Below are positions 1-6,109 of a DNA stretch of 12,604 nt, piece by piece. The DNA is from JBAVQS01 sp049694275. Its GTDB lineage: Bacteria > Chloroflexota > Anaerolineae > UBA4142 > SHND01. The notes beneath the pieces were generated by a model. That model searched no databases and was not told where the DNA came from. It saw only the letters and a program-made list of their open reading frames with translations. The first letter of the stretch is position 1. Each line of letters starts with the position of its first letter. The position numbers and the translations under genes were made by a program. Location of the stretch: NCBI GenBank assembly GCA_049694275.1, contig JBAVQS010000077.1, positions 1 to 12,604 of the forward strand, written 5' to 3'.

Positions 1-76
1 AAACAAGGCAGTGCCTGGTCGCGCCCACGGGGACCACTTGCGCGACACTCGGCGCACCCCCTAGCAAACCGCTGCG

Positions 77-613
77 ATGGAAATAGTGCAAACGATGGGA
101 GAAGGCATGATCAAGCAGCAGACCCCAACGATGAGACAATTGCTGGCAACCGGCATTCAAGTGCTGACAACCTCAATTGCACGGGTGGTGCTCGTCGATG
201 TCAGCGCGGCGCTGATTGCCTCAGCACGTGGGTTGCATCCTGATGAACGGGCGCTCCTGTCCGTGCTAGGACTTTTCTTCGCGGCTGCGCTGGGACTAGG
301 CTTGAGTCTGCCGATGCCCGCGCACGGGCTGGCCCTGGCGGAGTCTAGTCTGATCGAGAGTGTGTTTGCCTGCCCGCTCTTTTATGCTTATTATTTCTCT
401 CCTTACATTGACGGCCCCGATGACTGGTGGCTGCTGTTCGGGCGTTGCTTACCCTTTTTGCTGGCCGCCAACGCGTTGGCGGCCAGCACGGTCGTATGGA
501 TCAAGCATAAGCAGGCGACGCGGCTGGTTATTTTGATCTCTATCCTGAGCAGTTTAATTGCGCTCGGCTTCTTTGGCTTTATTGTCTTTCTGTGGTTCGC
601 GCTGGCAAACTGA
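77..613 (+). CDS. Small multi-pass membrane protein, unknown function
   Basis: I do not recognise the family. The product of up to 178 aa is mostly hydrophobic, with likely membrane segments near residues 59-82, 92-108, 119-141 and 149-175, and a weaker amphipathic stretch near 27-50. A WW pair and acidic residues (about 111-118) sit in a predicted loop, and a short basic loop (WIKHKQATR) precedes the last helix. The start is uncertain: ATG codons lie at 77, 95, 107 and 131. None has a well-spaced Shine-Dalgarno; the GGGAGAAGG at 98-105 is too close to the ATG at 107. I kept the longest form. The gene converges on the MNT/HEPN remnant, with only 4 bases between the stop codons, so the breakpoint that truncated the HEPN gene lies at or next to the end of this gene. 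Bases 1-76 upstream show no recognisable gene or promoter. Confidence 0.6.
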   Translation: MEIVQTMGEGMIKQQTPTMRQLLATGIQVLTTSIARVVLVDVSAALIASARGLHPDERALLSVLGLFFAAALGLGLSLPMPAHGLALAESSLIESVFACPLFYAYYFSPYIDGPDDWWLLFGRCLPFLLAANALAASTVVWIKHKQATRLVILISILSSLIALGFFGFIVFLWFALAN

Positions 614-617
614 GACG

Positions 618-1115
618 CTACATCAGGCGAAAAAACACCGGGCGCAATCGTATGCGACGTTGTCCGGCAGCGGTTCTTTGCGCCTTTTTGCCAGATCGAG
701 AGCTGCCTGGTAATCGTTTTCTGCTTTGACTACCCATTCGTTTGTATTGTCGGGCATACAAAACCTTTCCCCGCGAGGTAATCTCTCTCAAGAAATCGTC
801 GCCCATCGCCAATCGTTCAGCGAGTTCTTCCGGCGTCCGAACCAGGATATCCATACCAAAGTGACGTTCCGCAAAGAGGTCGGAAACTGCGCCGGTTCTC
901 TCTATCGGCCGCTGATCGCTCTCCATAATCACGAGCAGGTCAATGTCGCTATCGACCGTCGGCTTGCCATAGGCATAGGACCCGAAGAGGATGATCTTGT
1001 CCGGGTGCATGGCCTCGACAATCCGCGCAGTGATTGCGCGCAACAAACCTGGCGTGACCTTTTCGGTCAACAATATATCGCTTGTCTTTGGAGTTGGAGC
1101 GTTTTTCATAACCAT
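618..1115 (-). CDS. MNT-type minimal nucleotidyltransferase (antitoxin-like), with aberrant C-terminal tail
   Basis: A minimal nucleotidyltransferase of the MNT superfamily. Numbered from the ATG at 1115, the signature is GS at 45-46, ten residues, then D57-x-D59 (DSDIDLLV), with a third acidic residue at D89 in GMDILV. All catalytic positions look intact. In MntA/HepT pairs, MNT proteins neutralise a HEPN RNase toxin by adding AMP to it (family knowledge). The catalytic domain should end near residue 120 (GKVLYA). The frame instead stays open for about 45 more residues across the HEPN remnant, giving a basic, low-complexity tail that looks like the wrong frame of a former gene. Start choice: ATG 1115 or 1109. 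Both lie just after a promoter -10 box, so a leaderless mRNA is likely. The nucleotidyltransferase call is firm; whether the protein still has a partner is doubtful. Confidence 0.8.
   Translation of the reverse strand: MVMKNAPTPKTSDILLTEKVTPGLLRAITARIVEAMHPDKIILFGSYAYGKPTVDSDIDLLVIMESDQRPIERTGAVSDLFAERHFGMDILVRTPEELAERLAMGDDFLREITSRGKVLYARQYKRMGSQSRKRLPGSSRSGKKAQRTAAGQRRIRLRPVFFRLM
623..757 (-). pseudogene. Truncated HEPN-domain toxin remnant
   Basis: A 44-codon reading frame starts at an ATG that overlaps the MNT gene in another frame. It begins MPDNTNEWVVKAEND and continues through DLAKRRKEPLPDNV. This matches the first helix of HEPN proteins that partner MNT nucleotidyltransferases, whose usual pattern is W-x-x-KAE-x-D-x-x-AA and then DNV followed by a C-x-x-C helix and AEKYLKA. 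Here the CARC is followed by FFA and a TGA stop. The rest of the domain, including the RX4-6H RNase motif, is missing. No continuation is visible before the convergent neighbour ends at 613. I infer a gene broken by deletion or recombination. Identification rests on a short match plus the MNT neighbour. Confidence 0.65.
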
Positions 1116-1123
1116 CAAGCGAG

Positions 1124-1152
1124 AGTATAGCACGCAGAAAAATGGGGGTCAA
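1124..1152 (-). promoter_or_regulatory. Sigma70-type promoter of the MNT gene
   Basis: On the minus strand, TTGACC (plus 1147-1152) is followed after 17 bases by TATACT (plus 1124-1129), with a TG one base upstream of the -10 (extended -10). The expected start site is near 1117, only 2-8 bases before the candidate ATGs at 1115 and 1109. The mRNA would be nearly leaderless. Confidence 0.7.
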
Positions 1153-1186
1153 GGAGAGAAGAGTCTAGAGTGCAAGCGCCCCCATT
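1141..1186. repeat. 8-bp inverted repeat between divergent promoters
   Basis: AATGGGGG (1141-1148) and CCCCCATT (1179-1186) form a perfect inverted repeat with a 30-base spacer. The left arm overlaps the MNT -35 box by two bases and the right arm overlaps the hydrolase -35 box by two bases. It may be an operator pair or chance. The plus-strand transcript starts downstream, so an RNA role is unlikely. Confidence 0.45.
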
Positions 1187-1213
1187 GACGGGAGCGCGGG
1201 TTGCCATTAGACT
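1185..1213 (+). promoter_or_regulatory. Probable promoter of the alpha/beta hydrolase gene
   Basis: TTGACG (1185-1190), a 17-base spacer and TAGACT (1208-1213) fit a sigma70-like promoter with 4 of 6 matches in the -10 box. Predicted transcription start is near 1220, giving a leader of about 42 bases before the hydrolase ATG. Confidence 0.5.
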
Positions 1214-1261
1214 GACGGTCAAATTGGAATCCGTACCTATTTTGAATGTGGGAGCAGAACG

Positions 1262-2041
1262 ATGAAATCCAGGACGATTGTATTGATCCACGGAATGTAC
1301 ATGACCCCCCTGTGCTGGGAACACTGGGTCCCCTATTTCCAGGCGAAGGGATATAACTGCGTGGCCCCCGGCTGGCCGGGTCGGGACAAACCGGTCGACA
1401 GCCTCCGCAAGGCTCACCCGGACCCCGAACTGGGCAAGCTGACACTCCGCGCCGTGCTCGAGCATCTTGCGGCAAAGATTCAGGCGCTCGACGGCAAGCC
1501 GATCTTGATTGGCCACTCGATGGGCGGGCTGATCGTGCAGCTTTTGCTGCAGCGCGACCTCGCCGCCGCCGGCGTCGCCATCGACTCGGCGCCCCCCTCC
1601 GGCGTATTCACCACCCGGTGGTCCTTCGTCAAGTCGAACTGGCCGCACATTAACCCATTGGCGCCGCAGGGTCAGCCCATCCAGATGTCGTTCGAGCGAT
1701 TTCAATATACCTTTGTCAACACCCTGCCACTGGATGAACAGCGCGCCGCCTATGACCGGTATGTCGTGCCCGAATCCCGGCGCGTGCCGGGGGAATCGCT
1801 GGGGAGTGTGGCGCGTGTTGATTTTAGCAAGGCCCACGCGCCCTTATTGTTTGTTGCGGGGTCGGAGGACCACATCATTCCGGCGTCGCTCAACAAGAGT
1901 AACTATGGCAAATACCGACAATCAACCTCATCCACCGATTTCAAAGAGTTTGCCGGGCGCACGCATTTTATTATCGGGCAAAAGAACTGGGAGGAGGTCG
2001 CCGGCGCGATCGCGGCCTGGCTGGGAGACAAAGGGATGTAA
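1262..2041 (+). CDS. Alpha/beta hydrolase
   Basis: A 259-aa alpha/beta-hydrolase-fold enzyme, probably cytoplasmic since no signal peptide is seen. The oxyanion-hole motif HGMYM is at 10-14. The nucleophile elbow GHSMGG puts the catalytic Ser at 86. The acid is probably D203 in GSEDHIIP and the catalytic His H235 in GRTHF. The triad order and spacing are standard for the fold. Between strands 5 and 7 lies a cap of about 80 residues, rich in Pro and aromatic residues, that would set substrate choice. Substrate cannot be told from sequence; similar proteins are usually annotated as lysophospholipase-like or esterase-like hydrolases. The ATG is supported by GGGAG (1250-1254) seven bases upstream. 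It converges with rsmI; the 31 bases between the stops hold only a weak 5-bp hairpin. Confidence 0.9.
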   Translation: MKSRTIVLIHGMYMTPLCWEHWVPYFQAKGYNCVAPGWPGRDKPVDSLRKAHPDPELGKLTLRAVLEHLAAKIQALDGKPILIGHSMGGLIVQLLLQRDLAAAGVAIDSAPPSGVFTTRWSFVKSNWPHINPLAPQGQPIQMSFERFQYTFVNTLPLDEQRAAYDRYVVPESRRVPGESLGSVARVDFSKAHAPLLFVAGSEDHIIPASLNKSNYGKYRQSTSSTDFKEFAGRTHFIIGQKNWEEVAGAIAAWLGDKGM

Positions 2042-2072
2042 CACAAGCCCTTACTTCAAAGAGGGCGCTGGT

Positions 2073-2915
2073 CTATTCTGATTCCTTGAGCGTGAGTTGA
2101 TACACTTCGCGCCGGTCCCGCCTGGAGGCGCGGGCGACGCGCTTGACCGCCTCGGGGCGCGGCACCCCTTTGCGCAAGAGTTTGCGCACCTCCGAGCGGA
2201 CCCGCTCCTCATCCCACTCTTCCGGCGCGGCGGCGCGCCCCCGTCGCGTCGCGGCCCCCTCGACAATCAGTGTAAACTCGCCGCGTGGCTCGTTCTCGTC
2301 GAAATGCTTTCGCACTTCGGAGATCGGGCCGCGGCGAAATTCTTCAAAGACCTTGGTGAGCTCGCGCGCAACGCAGATTTCGCGGCCATCCAGAATCGCC
2401 TCCATGTCCGCCAGCGTCTCGCGTATCCGGTGCGGGGCCTCGAAGGCGATGAGGGTGGTCGGCTCCTGCGCCACCTCGCGCAGCAACCGGCGGCGTTTTT
2501 GTGGCTCGCGCGGCAGAAAACCGAGATAGTAAAAGCGCTCCGCCGAAAGGCCGGAGCCGACCAGTGCGGCGAGAATGGCGCTGGGGCCAGGGACAGGGAC
2601 GACCGGGATATCACGCGCCAGCGCCGCTCGAACCAACTCGTAGCCCGGATCGGAGAGCCCCGGCATGCCCGCTTCCGAGATCACCGCCACGTCGCCGCCC
2701 AGGAGCGCCTTGAGAATACGGTCGAGCTTGGTCAGCTTGTTGTGCTCGTAATACGAAGTCACCGACGTGTGAATCTCGAAATGCGCGAGCAGTTGTTTGG
2801 CCGTTCGCGTATCCTCCGCCGCGATAAGCGAAACCTCGCGCAAAACCTGGAGCGCACGCGGGGTAATGTCCTCGAGATTGCCGATGGGCGTGCCGACGAG
2901 ATAGAGAGTTGACAA
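2073..2915 (-). CDS. rsmI: 16S rRNA (cytidine-1402 2'-O)-methyltransferase RsmI
   Basis: RsmI uses S-adenosylmethionine to methylate the ribose of C1402 in the decoding centre of 16S rRNA. The 280-aa product shows the tetrapyrrole-methylase-fold signature in order: STLYLVGTPIGNLEDIT at the N-terminus, AEDTRTAKQLL, YYEHNK, SEAGMPGLSDPGYELV, PVPGPSAILAALVGSGL, FEAPHRI and ARELTKVFEEFRRG. A basic C-terminal helical domain (about 235-280) matches the RsmI HTH region. The reading frame is open far upstream, but homology begins exactly at a TTG codon (2915-2913), preceded at 5 bases by AGAGG (plus 2921-2925). I therefore chose TTG. The SD overlaps the stop codon of the M32 gene, and the TTG lies inside a stem-loop, suggesting coupled translation. 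It is the last gene of the five-gene minus-strand run; no clear terminator follows. Confidence 0.93.
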   Translation of the reverse strand: MSTLYLVGTPIGNLEDITPRALQVLREVSLIAAEDTRTAKQLLAHFEIHTSVTSYYEHNKLTKLDRILKALLGGDVAVISEAGMPGLSDPGYELVRAALARDIPVVPVPGPSAILAALVGSGLSAERFYYLGFLPREPQKRRRLLREVAQEPTTLIAFEAPHRIRETLADMEAILDGREICVARELTKVFEEFRRGPISEVRKHFDENEPRGEFTLIVEGAATRRGRAAAPEEWDEERVRSEVRKLLRKGVPRPEAVKRVARASRRDRREVYQLTLKESE

Positions 2916-2942
2916 ATCTACCTCTACAGATCGTAGATTTGT
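2912..2942 (-). promoter_or_regulatory. Stem-loop sequestering the rsmI start codon
   Basis: ACAAATCTAC (2912-2921) and GTAGATTTGT (2933-2942) are perfect complements with an 11-base loop. In the minus-strand mRNA, the 5' arm encodes the last residues of the M32 peptidase. The loop carries its TAG stop and most of the rsmI AGAGG. The 3' arm contains the rsmI TTG start. A ribosome finishing the peptidase gene would melt the stem and free the start. Confidence 0.55.
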
Positions 2943-4429
2943 GTATATTTTTTCTTGAGATACGCGATATAGGACCGGGTCTGGAGCTTGTCGCCGGTAA
3001 TGCGGACGGCGAGCTCGTCGAGCGTGAACTTGCGCCCGTGCTGGTGGACCTTTTCGCGGAGCCAGCTCAGGAGCGGCTGGAAATCGCCGTGCTCGAAACG
3101 GGTGTAGAGGTCGGGCATCTCCTTGAGCGCCTGGTCGAATAACTGGGCCGCGAAAAAGTTGCCGAGCGAATAGGTCGGGAAATAGCCGATCATCCCGCCG
3201 GACCAGTGAATGTCCTGGAGCGCGCCCTGGGCGACATCGGGCGGAGTCACGCCGAGAAAATCCTGCATCGCGGCGTTCCACGCCTCCGGCACATCCTGCA
3301 CCTTGAGCTTGCCTTCGACCAGCGCGTTCTCCAACTGAAAGCGGAGCATGATGTGCAGGTTATAGGTAACTTCGTCCGCTTCGACGCGAATGAAGGAGGG
3401 CTCGACGCGGTTGACGGCGCGATAAAAGGTTTCGAGGCTGACCGCGCCCAGGGCGTCAGGGAACAGGTCGCGTGCCTGCGCGAAAAAGAACTGCCAGAAG
3501 GGGCGGCTGCGCCCGACCAGGTTTTCCCACATGCGCGATTGGGATTCGTGGACGCCGAGCGAGGCGCCGCCGGCCATCAGGGTGCGCTCGAACTTGTCCG
3601 GCGAGCCCTGCTCGTACAGCGCGTGCCCTCCCTCGTGCAGTGAGCCGAAAAAGGCCGGCGAGAAAAACTGGGGGTAGACCCGCGTGGTGACGCGGACATC
3701 GTGGTTGCTGAATTCGGTCGTAAAGGGGTGTGCGCTCTTGTCCTGGCGGCCTCGTTCGAAATCAAAGCCGATACTCCGGAGGGCCGCGACCGTGAGGTCC
3801 CACTGCTTGTTCTCGTCAAACGGTTGGCGCAGGACGGCGTCGCTGACGCGGTCGGCATGTCTGGCAATCGCCTTGACGAGCGGCACCAGCTCCTTGCGCA
3901 CGTCGGCAAAGATCGCCTCCACCTCGGCCGTCTTCATCCCCGGTTCGAAACCGTCGAGGAGCGCGTCATAGATCCGGTCCTTGTAACCGAGATACTCGGC
4001 CTCGCGCACCTTGAGCGCCAGTATTTTTTGCAGATGCGGCTCGAACAGGGACCAGTTGGACGCGGCCCGGGCCTGCATCCAGACCGGCTGGGCCAGCCCG
4101 CGGGCCTGCGCCAGTTCGGACACGAAGGCGCCCGGCAGTTTCCGGTCCTGATCATAGTCGCGCCTGAGCACACGAATCATGCTCACCGTATCATCTTCAT
4201 AGGGGAGGCCTTGCGTTTCGGCGGCCAGGTCCTCCAGCAATCGCCCCATCTCATCCGAAGTGAATTTTTCGTGGGTGAGCCGGGAAAGCGTCGCCATCTG
4301 CCGGGAGCGCCCTTCGGCCGCGCCGGAGGGCATATAGGTCTGCATATCCCAGCTGAAAATGGCGGCGGCCTTGCTCAGGTCCGAGATTTCGCCAAGCCGT
4401 TCGTACAGTTGATTCAGTTTGTCAGACAT
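2924..4429 (-). CDS. M32-family metallocarboxypeptidase (Taq carboxypeptidase type)
   Basis: A zinc/cobalt-type carboxypeptidase of family M32 that removes C-terminal amino acids, with broad specificity in characterised members. The 501-aa length is normal. The metal site is HEGGH at 265-269 with the third ligand E295 in HESQSRMWEN. Other family blocks are present: DVRVTT (244-249), RVEADEVTYNLH and GYFPTYSLGNFFAAQ. No signal peptide is seen, so the enzyme should be cytoplasmic. ATG 4429 is preferred over the in-frame TTG three bases upstream because GAGGA (plus 4436-4440) lies six bases before the ATG. The ATG shares one base with the TGA of the upstream oxidoreductase gene (TGATG), a typical coupled junction. 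Context suggests co-expression with an ATP-grasp ligase and an amine-oxidase-like enzyme. Confidence 0.95.
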   Translation of the reverse strand: MSDKLNQLYERLGEISDLSKAAAIFSWDMQTYMPSGAAEGRSRQMATLSRLTHEKFTSDEMGRLLEDLAAETQGLPYEDDTVSMIRVLRRDYDQDRKLPGAFVSELAQARGLAQPVWMQARAASNWSLFEPHLQKILALKVREAEYLGYKDRIYDALLDGFEPGMKTAEVEAIFADVRKELVPLVKAIARHADRVSDAVLRQPFDENKQWDLTVAALRSIGFDFERGRQDKSAHPFTTEFSNHDVRVTTRVYPQFFSPAFFGSLHEGGHALYEQGSPDKFERTLMAGGASLGVHESQSRMWENLVGRSRPFWQFFFAQARDLFPDALGAVSLETFYRAVNRVEPSFIRVEADEVTYNLHIMLRFQLENALVEGKLKVQDVPEAWNAAMQDFLGVTPPDVAQGALQDIHWSGGMIGYFPTYSLGNFFAAQLFDQALKEMPDLYTRFEHGDFQPLLSWLREKVHQHGRKFTLDELAVRITGDKLQTRSYIAYLKKKYTQIYDL

Positions 4430-5640
4430 CAAGCTTCCTCGCTGTGTGTTGGAGTATGCGCATCCTTGCGCCCCGTGTGCCAGCTCGTCGAATAAGGATG
4501 CTCACCAAAGAGCGGTTTCCCTTCGGCAAAACGCGACAGGCGGAAGGGAGAAATGTCCATGGTCGTCGGGTGACCGTCGCAGATCCATTCGCTCAACAAG
4601 AGCCCCACCGCCGGTCCCATCTTGAACCCCGTGCCACTGTGCCCGGCGTTCAGGAACAGGCCCTCATAGGGCAGTTTGTCCACGATCATTTTCTCGTCAG
4701 GGGTCATGTCATAAAACCCGGCCCACCCGCCCTGGGACAGACCCTGCTCCATCCGGGGGATGCGTTTCGAGATGCGCTCGGCGGCGTACTGGATATTGTC
4801 CTCGTCCGCCCCCTCATTGTAATGATCCGGATCGACGTTCTTGACCCCGATCCCCGCGCCGACGATGGTCAGCTCCCGTCCCTCCGGCTTGAAATACATC
4901 TCCATCGAGCCATCGACGACGCACCGCATCGGGCCGACCAGTTCCGGCGGCCGGTGGAAGGTCGCCAGTTGATGGCGCTCGCAGGCAATCGGCAAATCGA
5001 TCCCGAGGGATTTGCAGAGGGGGACCGACCAGGGACCGGCGGCAATGACGACGACCGGCGCCGAGATCTCCTCCTGGTCGGTGAGCACGCCCGTCACCTT
5101 GGAGTCGCTCACCCGGATAGCCGTGGCGCGCCGGTCTTGCAGGATGCGCGCCCCATACCGTTTGGCCGCATCGGCCAGGCCGAGGGTTGTCGCCTGGGGG
5201 TCGGCAAAGCCCGAGTCGGGCTCGTATGCGGCGTACCGGATATCGCTGATATCCCAGTGGGGCTCCAGCTCGTGCAATTCGCCGGCGCTGATCAATTGGG
5301 TATGAATCCCGATCGCTTGATGCATCTTGACGTTGGCCTTGAGCATCTCGGTCTCTTCCGGGATGACGGTGCGGATAAACCCGCTCTTGACGAATCCGCA
5401 ATCGCCGCCGACCCGCTCCGCCCAATCGATAAAATATTTCCAGCTCTCGTACACCATGCGCGATTCGGGATAATTGTCGTAATGCTGGCGTACGAGCGCC
5501 GTAGACTTGCCGGTCCCCCCGGCGGCGAGGAATCGTTTCTCCAGCAACACGACATCCTTGACGCCGCGTTTCGCCAGATGATAGGCGAGGCTCGTCCCCA
5601 TCACCCCACCGCCAATGATCACCACCTCTGCTGTTTGCAC
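4429..5640 (-). CDS. FAD-dependent oxidoreductase, DAO family (sarcosine-oxidase-beta-like)
   Basis: A 403-aa flavoprotein of the D-amino-acid/sarcosine oxidase fold. The N-terminal Rossmann motif GGGVMG (G10, G12, G15) binds FAD, with E34 at the end of strand 2 for the ribose. GKSTALVRQHY follows near 45-55, as in sarcosine oxidase beta subunits and related dehydrogenases. The C-terminal part has the block GGWAGFYDMTPDEKMIVDKL and a second FAD contact in NAGHSGTGFKMGPAVG. Such enzymes oxidise secondary or primary amines (sarcosine, glycine, proline-like substrates); which one is used here is not determinable. No alpha, gamma or delta sarcosine-oxidase subunit lies nearby, so it is probably a stand-alone enzyme. 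The start is GTG, supported by AGGAG (plus 5647-5651) six bases upstream. A small 6-bp hairpin (5657-5675) sits just before that site. Confidence 0.9.
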   Translation of the reverse strand: MQTAEVVIIGGGVMGTSLAYHLAKRGVKDVVLLEKRFLAAGGTGKSTALVRQHYDNYPESRMVYESWKYFIDWAERVGGDCGFVKSGFIRTVIPEETEMLKANVKMHQAIGIHTQLISAGELHELEPHWDISDIRYAAYEPDSGFADPQATTLGLADAAKRYGARILQDRRATAIRVSDSKVTGVLTDQEEISAPVVVIAAGPWSVPLCKSLGIDLPIACERHQLATFHRPPELVGPMRCVVDGSMEMYFKPEGRELTIVGAGIGVKNVDPDHYNEGADEDNIQYAAERISKRIPRMEQGLSQGGWAGFYDMTPDEKMIVDKLPYEGLFLNAGHSGTGFKMGPAVGLLLSEWICDGHPTTMDISPFRLSRFAEGKPLFGEHPYSTSWHTGRKDAHTPTHSEEA

Positions 5641-5703
5641 AAGAGACTCCTATGGTCGAAATGTTTTGAATTTCGCACTCGTTCGGTCTTACAGCGGTAT
5701 CTT

Positions 5704-6102
5704 TCAGCGTTTGGGCCGTGCGGGGCCTGATCTTTTTGCGGTCGGGGTGGACCTACTCCGGCCCGGCTTGGGCGGGCTATCCGGATCACGGACCGGCGCC
5801 GCGGTGGCGGCAGTGGAAATCCAGTTGCCCTCACGCTCGCCGAGCATCAGCACCTCGTCATAGTACTTTTTATAGCCCAGGGCGTCGAGCTCGCCGATAA
5901 ACGCTTCGAGGGTCGTCTTGTCGTCGGCCTCCCACACTTCGAGAAACGAGCCCGGGGTCGAGAGCTTGTAACCGACCACCGCCGTGACGCCCACCGTGCG
6001 CGCCGTGCGCCCGACCCGCGCCACAAACGCGCCCTGTTCCTCTTCCGACAATTCGTTCCAGGCCGGCTTGAACCGGCCGATCACAATCAGTGCTGTGGGC
6101 AT
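5704..6102 (-). CDS. Small alpha/beta protein with basic disordered tail, unknown function
   Basis: A 132-aa protein I cannot assign to a named family. Residues 1-91 alternate strand, helix, strand and helix (IVIGRFKPAW, then a helix, then TAVVGYKL, SFLEVWEA, a helix, and DEVLMLGE). This would fit a small ferredoxin-like or dimeric alpha/beta-barrel fold; that is inference. From about residue 95 the sequence becomes an Ala/Pro/Ser/Arg/Lys-rich tail (KPGRSRS, KRSGPARPKR), probably disordered and possibly nucleic-acid- or membrane-contacting. ATG 6102 is chosen because the frame upstream reads as nonsense inside the ATP-grasp gene. It begins 7 bases after that gene's stop, so the two are probably co-translated. 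The SD is poor (GGGA within the end of the upstream gene). Confidence 0.7.
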   Translation of the reverse strand: MPTALIVIGRFKPAWNELSEEEQGAFVARVGRTARTVGVTAVVGYKLSTPGSFLEVWEADDKTTLEAFIGELDALGYKKYYDEVLMLGEREGNWISTAATAAPVRDPDSPPKPGRSRSTPTAKRSGPARPKR

Positions 6103-6109
6103 AAAACAT

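Noticed and set aside
2047..2066. GCCCT/AGGGC hairpin between the convergent hydrolase and rsmI genes as a terminator
   Set aside because: Only a 5-bp stem with a 10-base loop and no T-run on either strand.
2912..2952. Plus-strand intrinsic terminator (10-bp stem followed by a T-rich run)
   Set aside because: On the plus strand it looks like a terminator, but no plus-strand gene ends there. The T-run corresponds to Lys codons of the M32 C-terminus; the minus-strand role at the rsmI start is more plausible.
2916..3281. In-frame extension of rsmI upstream of the TTG at 2915
   Set aside because: It overlaps the M32 gene and reads as Arg-rich nonsense. RsmI homology starts exactly after the TTG, which has its own SD.
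5657..5675. 6-bp hairpin CGAAAT/ATTTCG before the oxidoreductase gene as a regulatory element
   Set aside because: Short, AT-rich and with a 7-base loop; it could easily be chance, so it is only mentioned with the gene.
4444..5730. A 428-codon plus-strand frame opposite the FAD oxidoreductase
   Set aside because: It is a shadow of GC-rich coding sequence. The minus-strand gene has a Rossmann motif and full-length family match.
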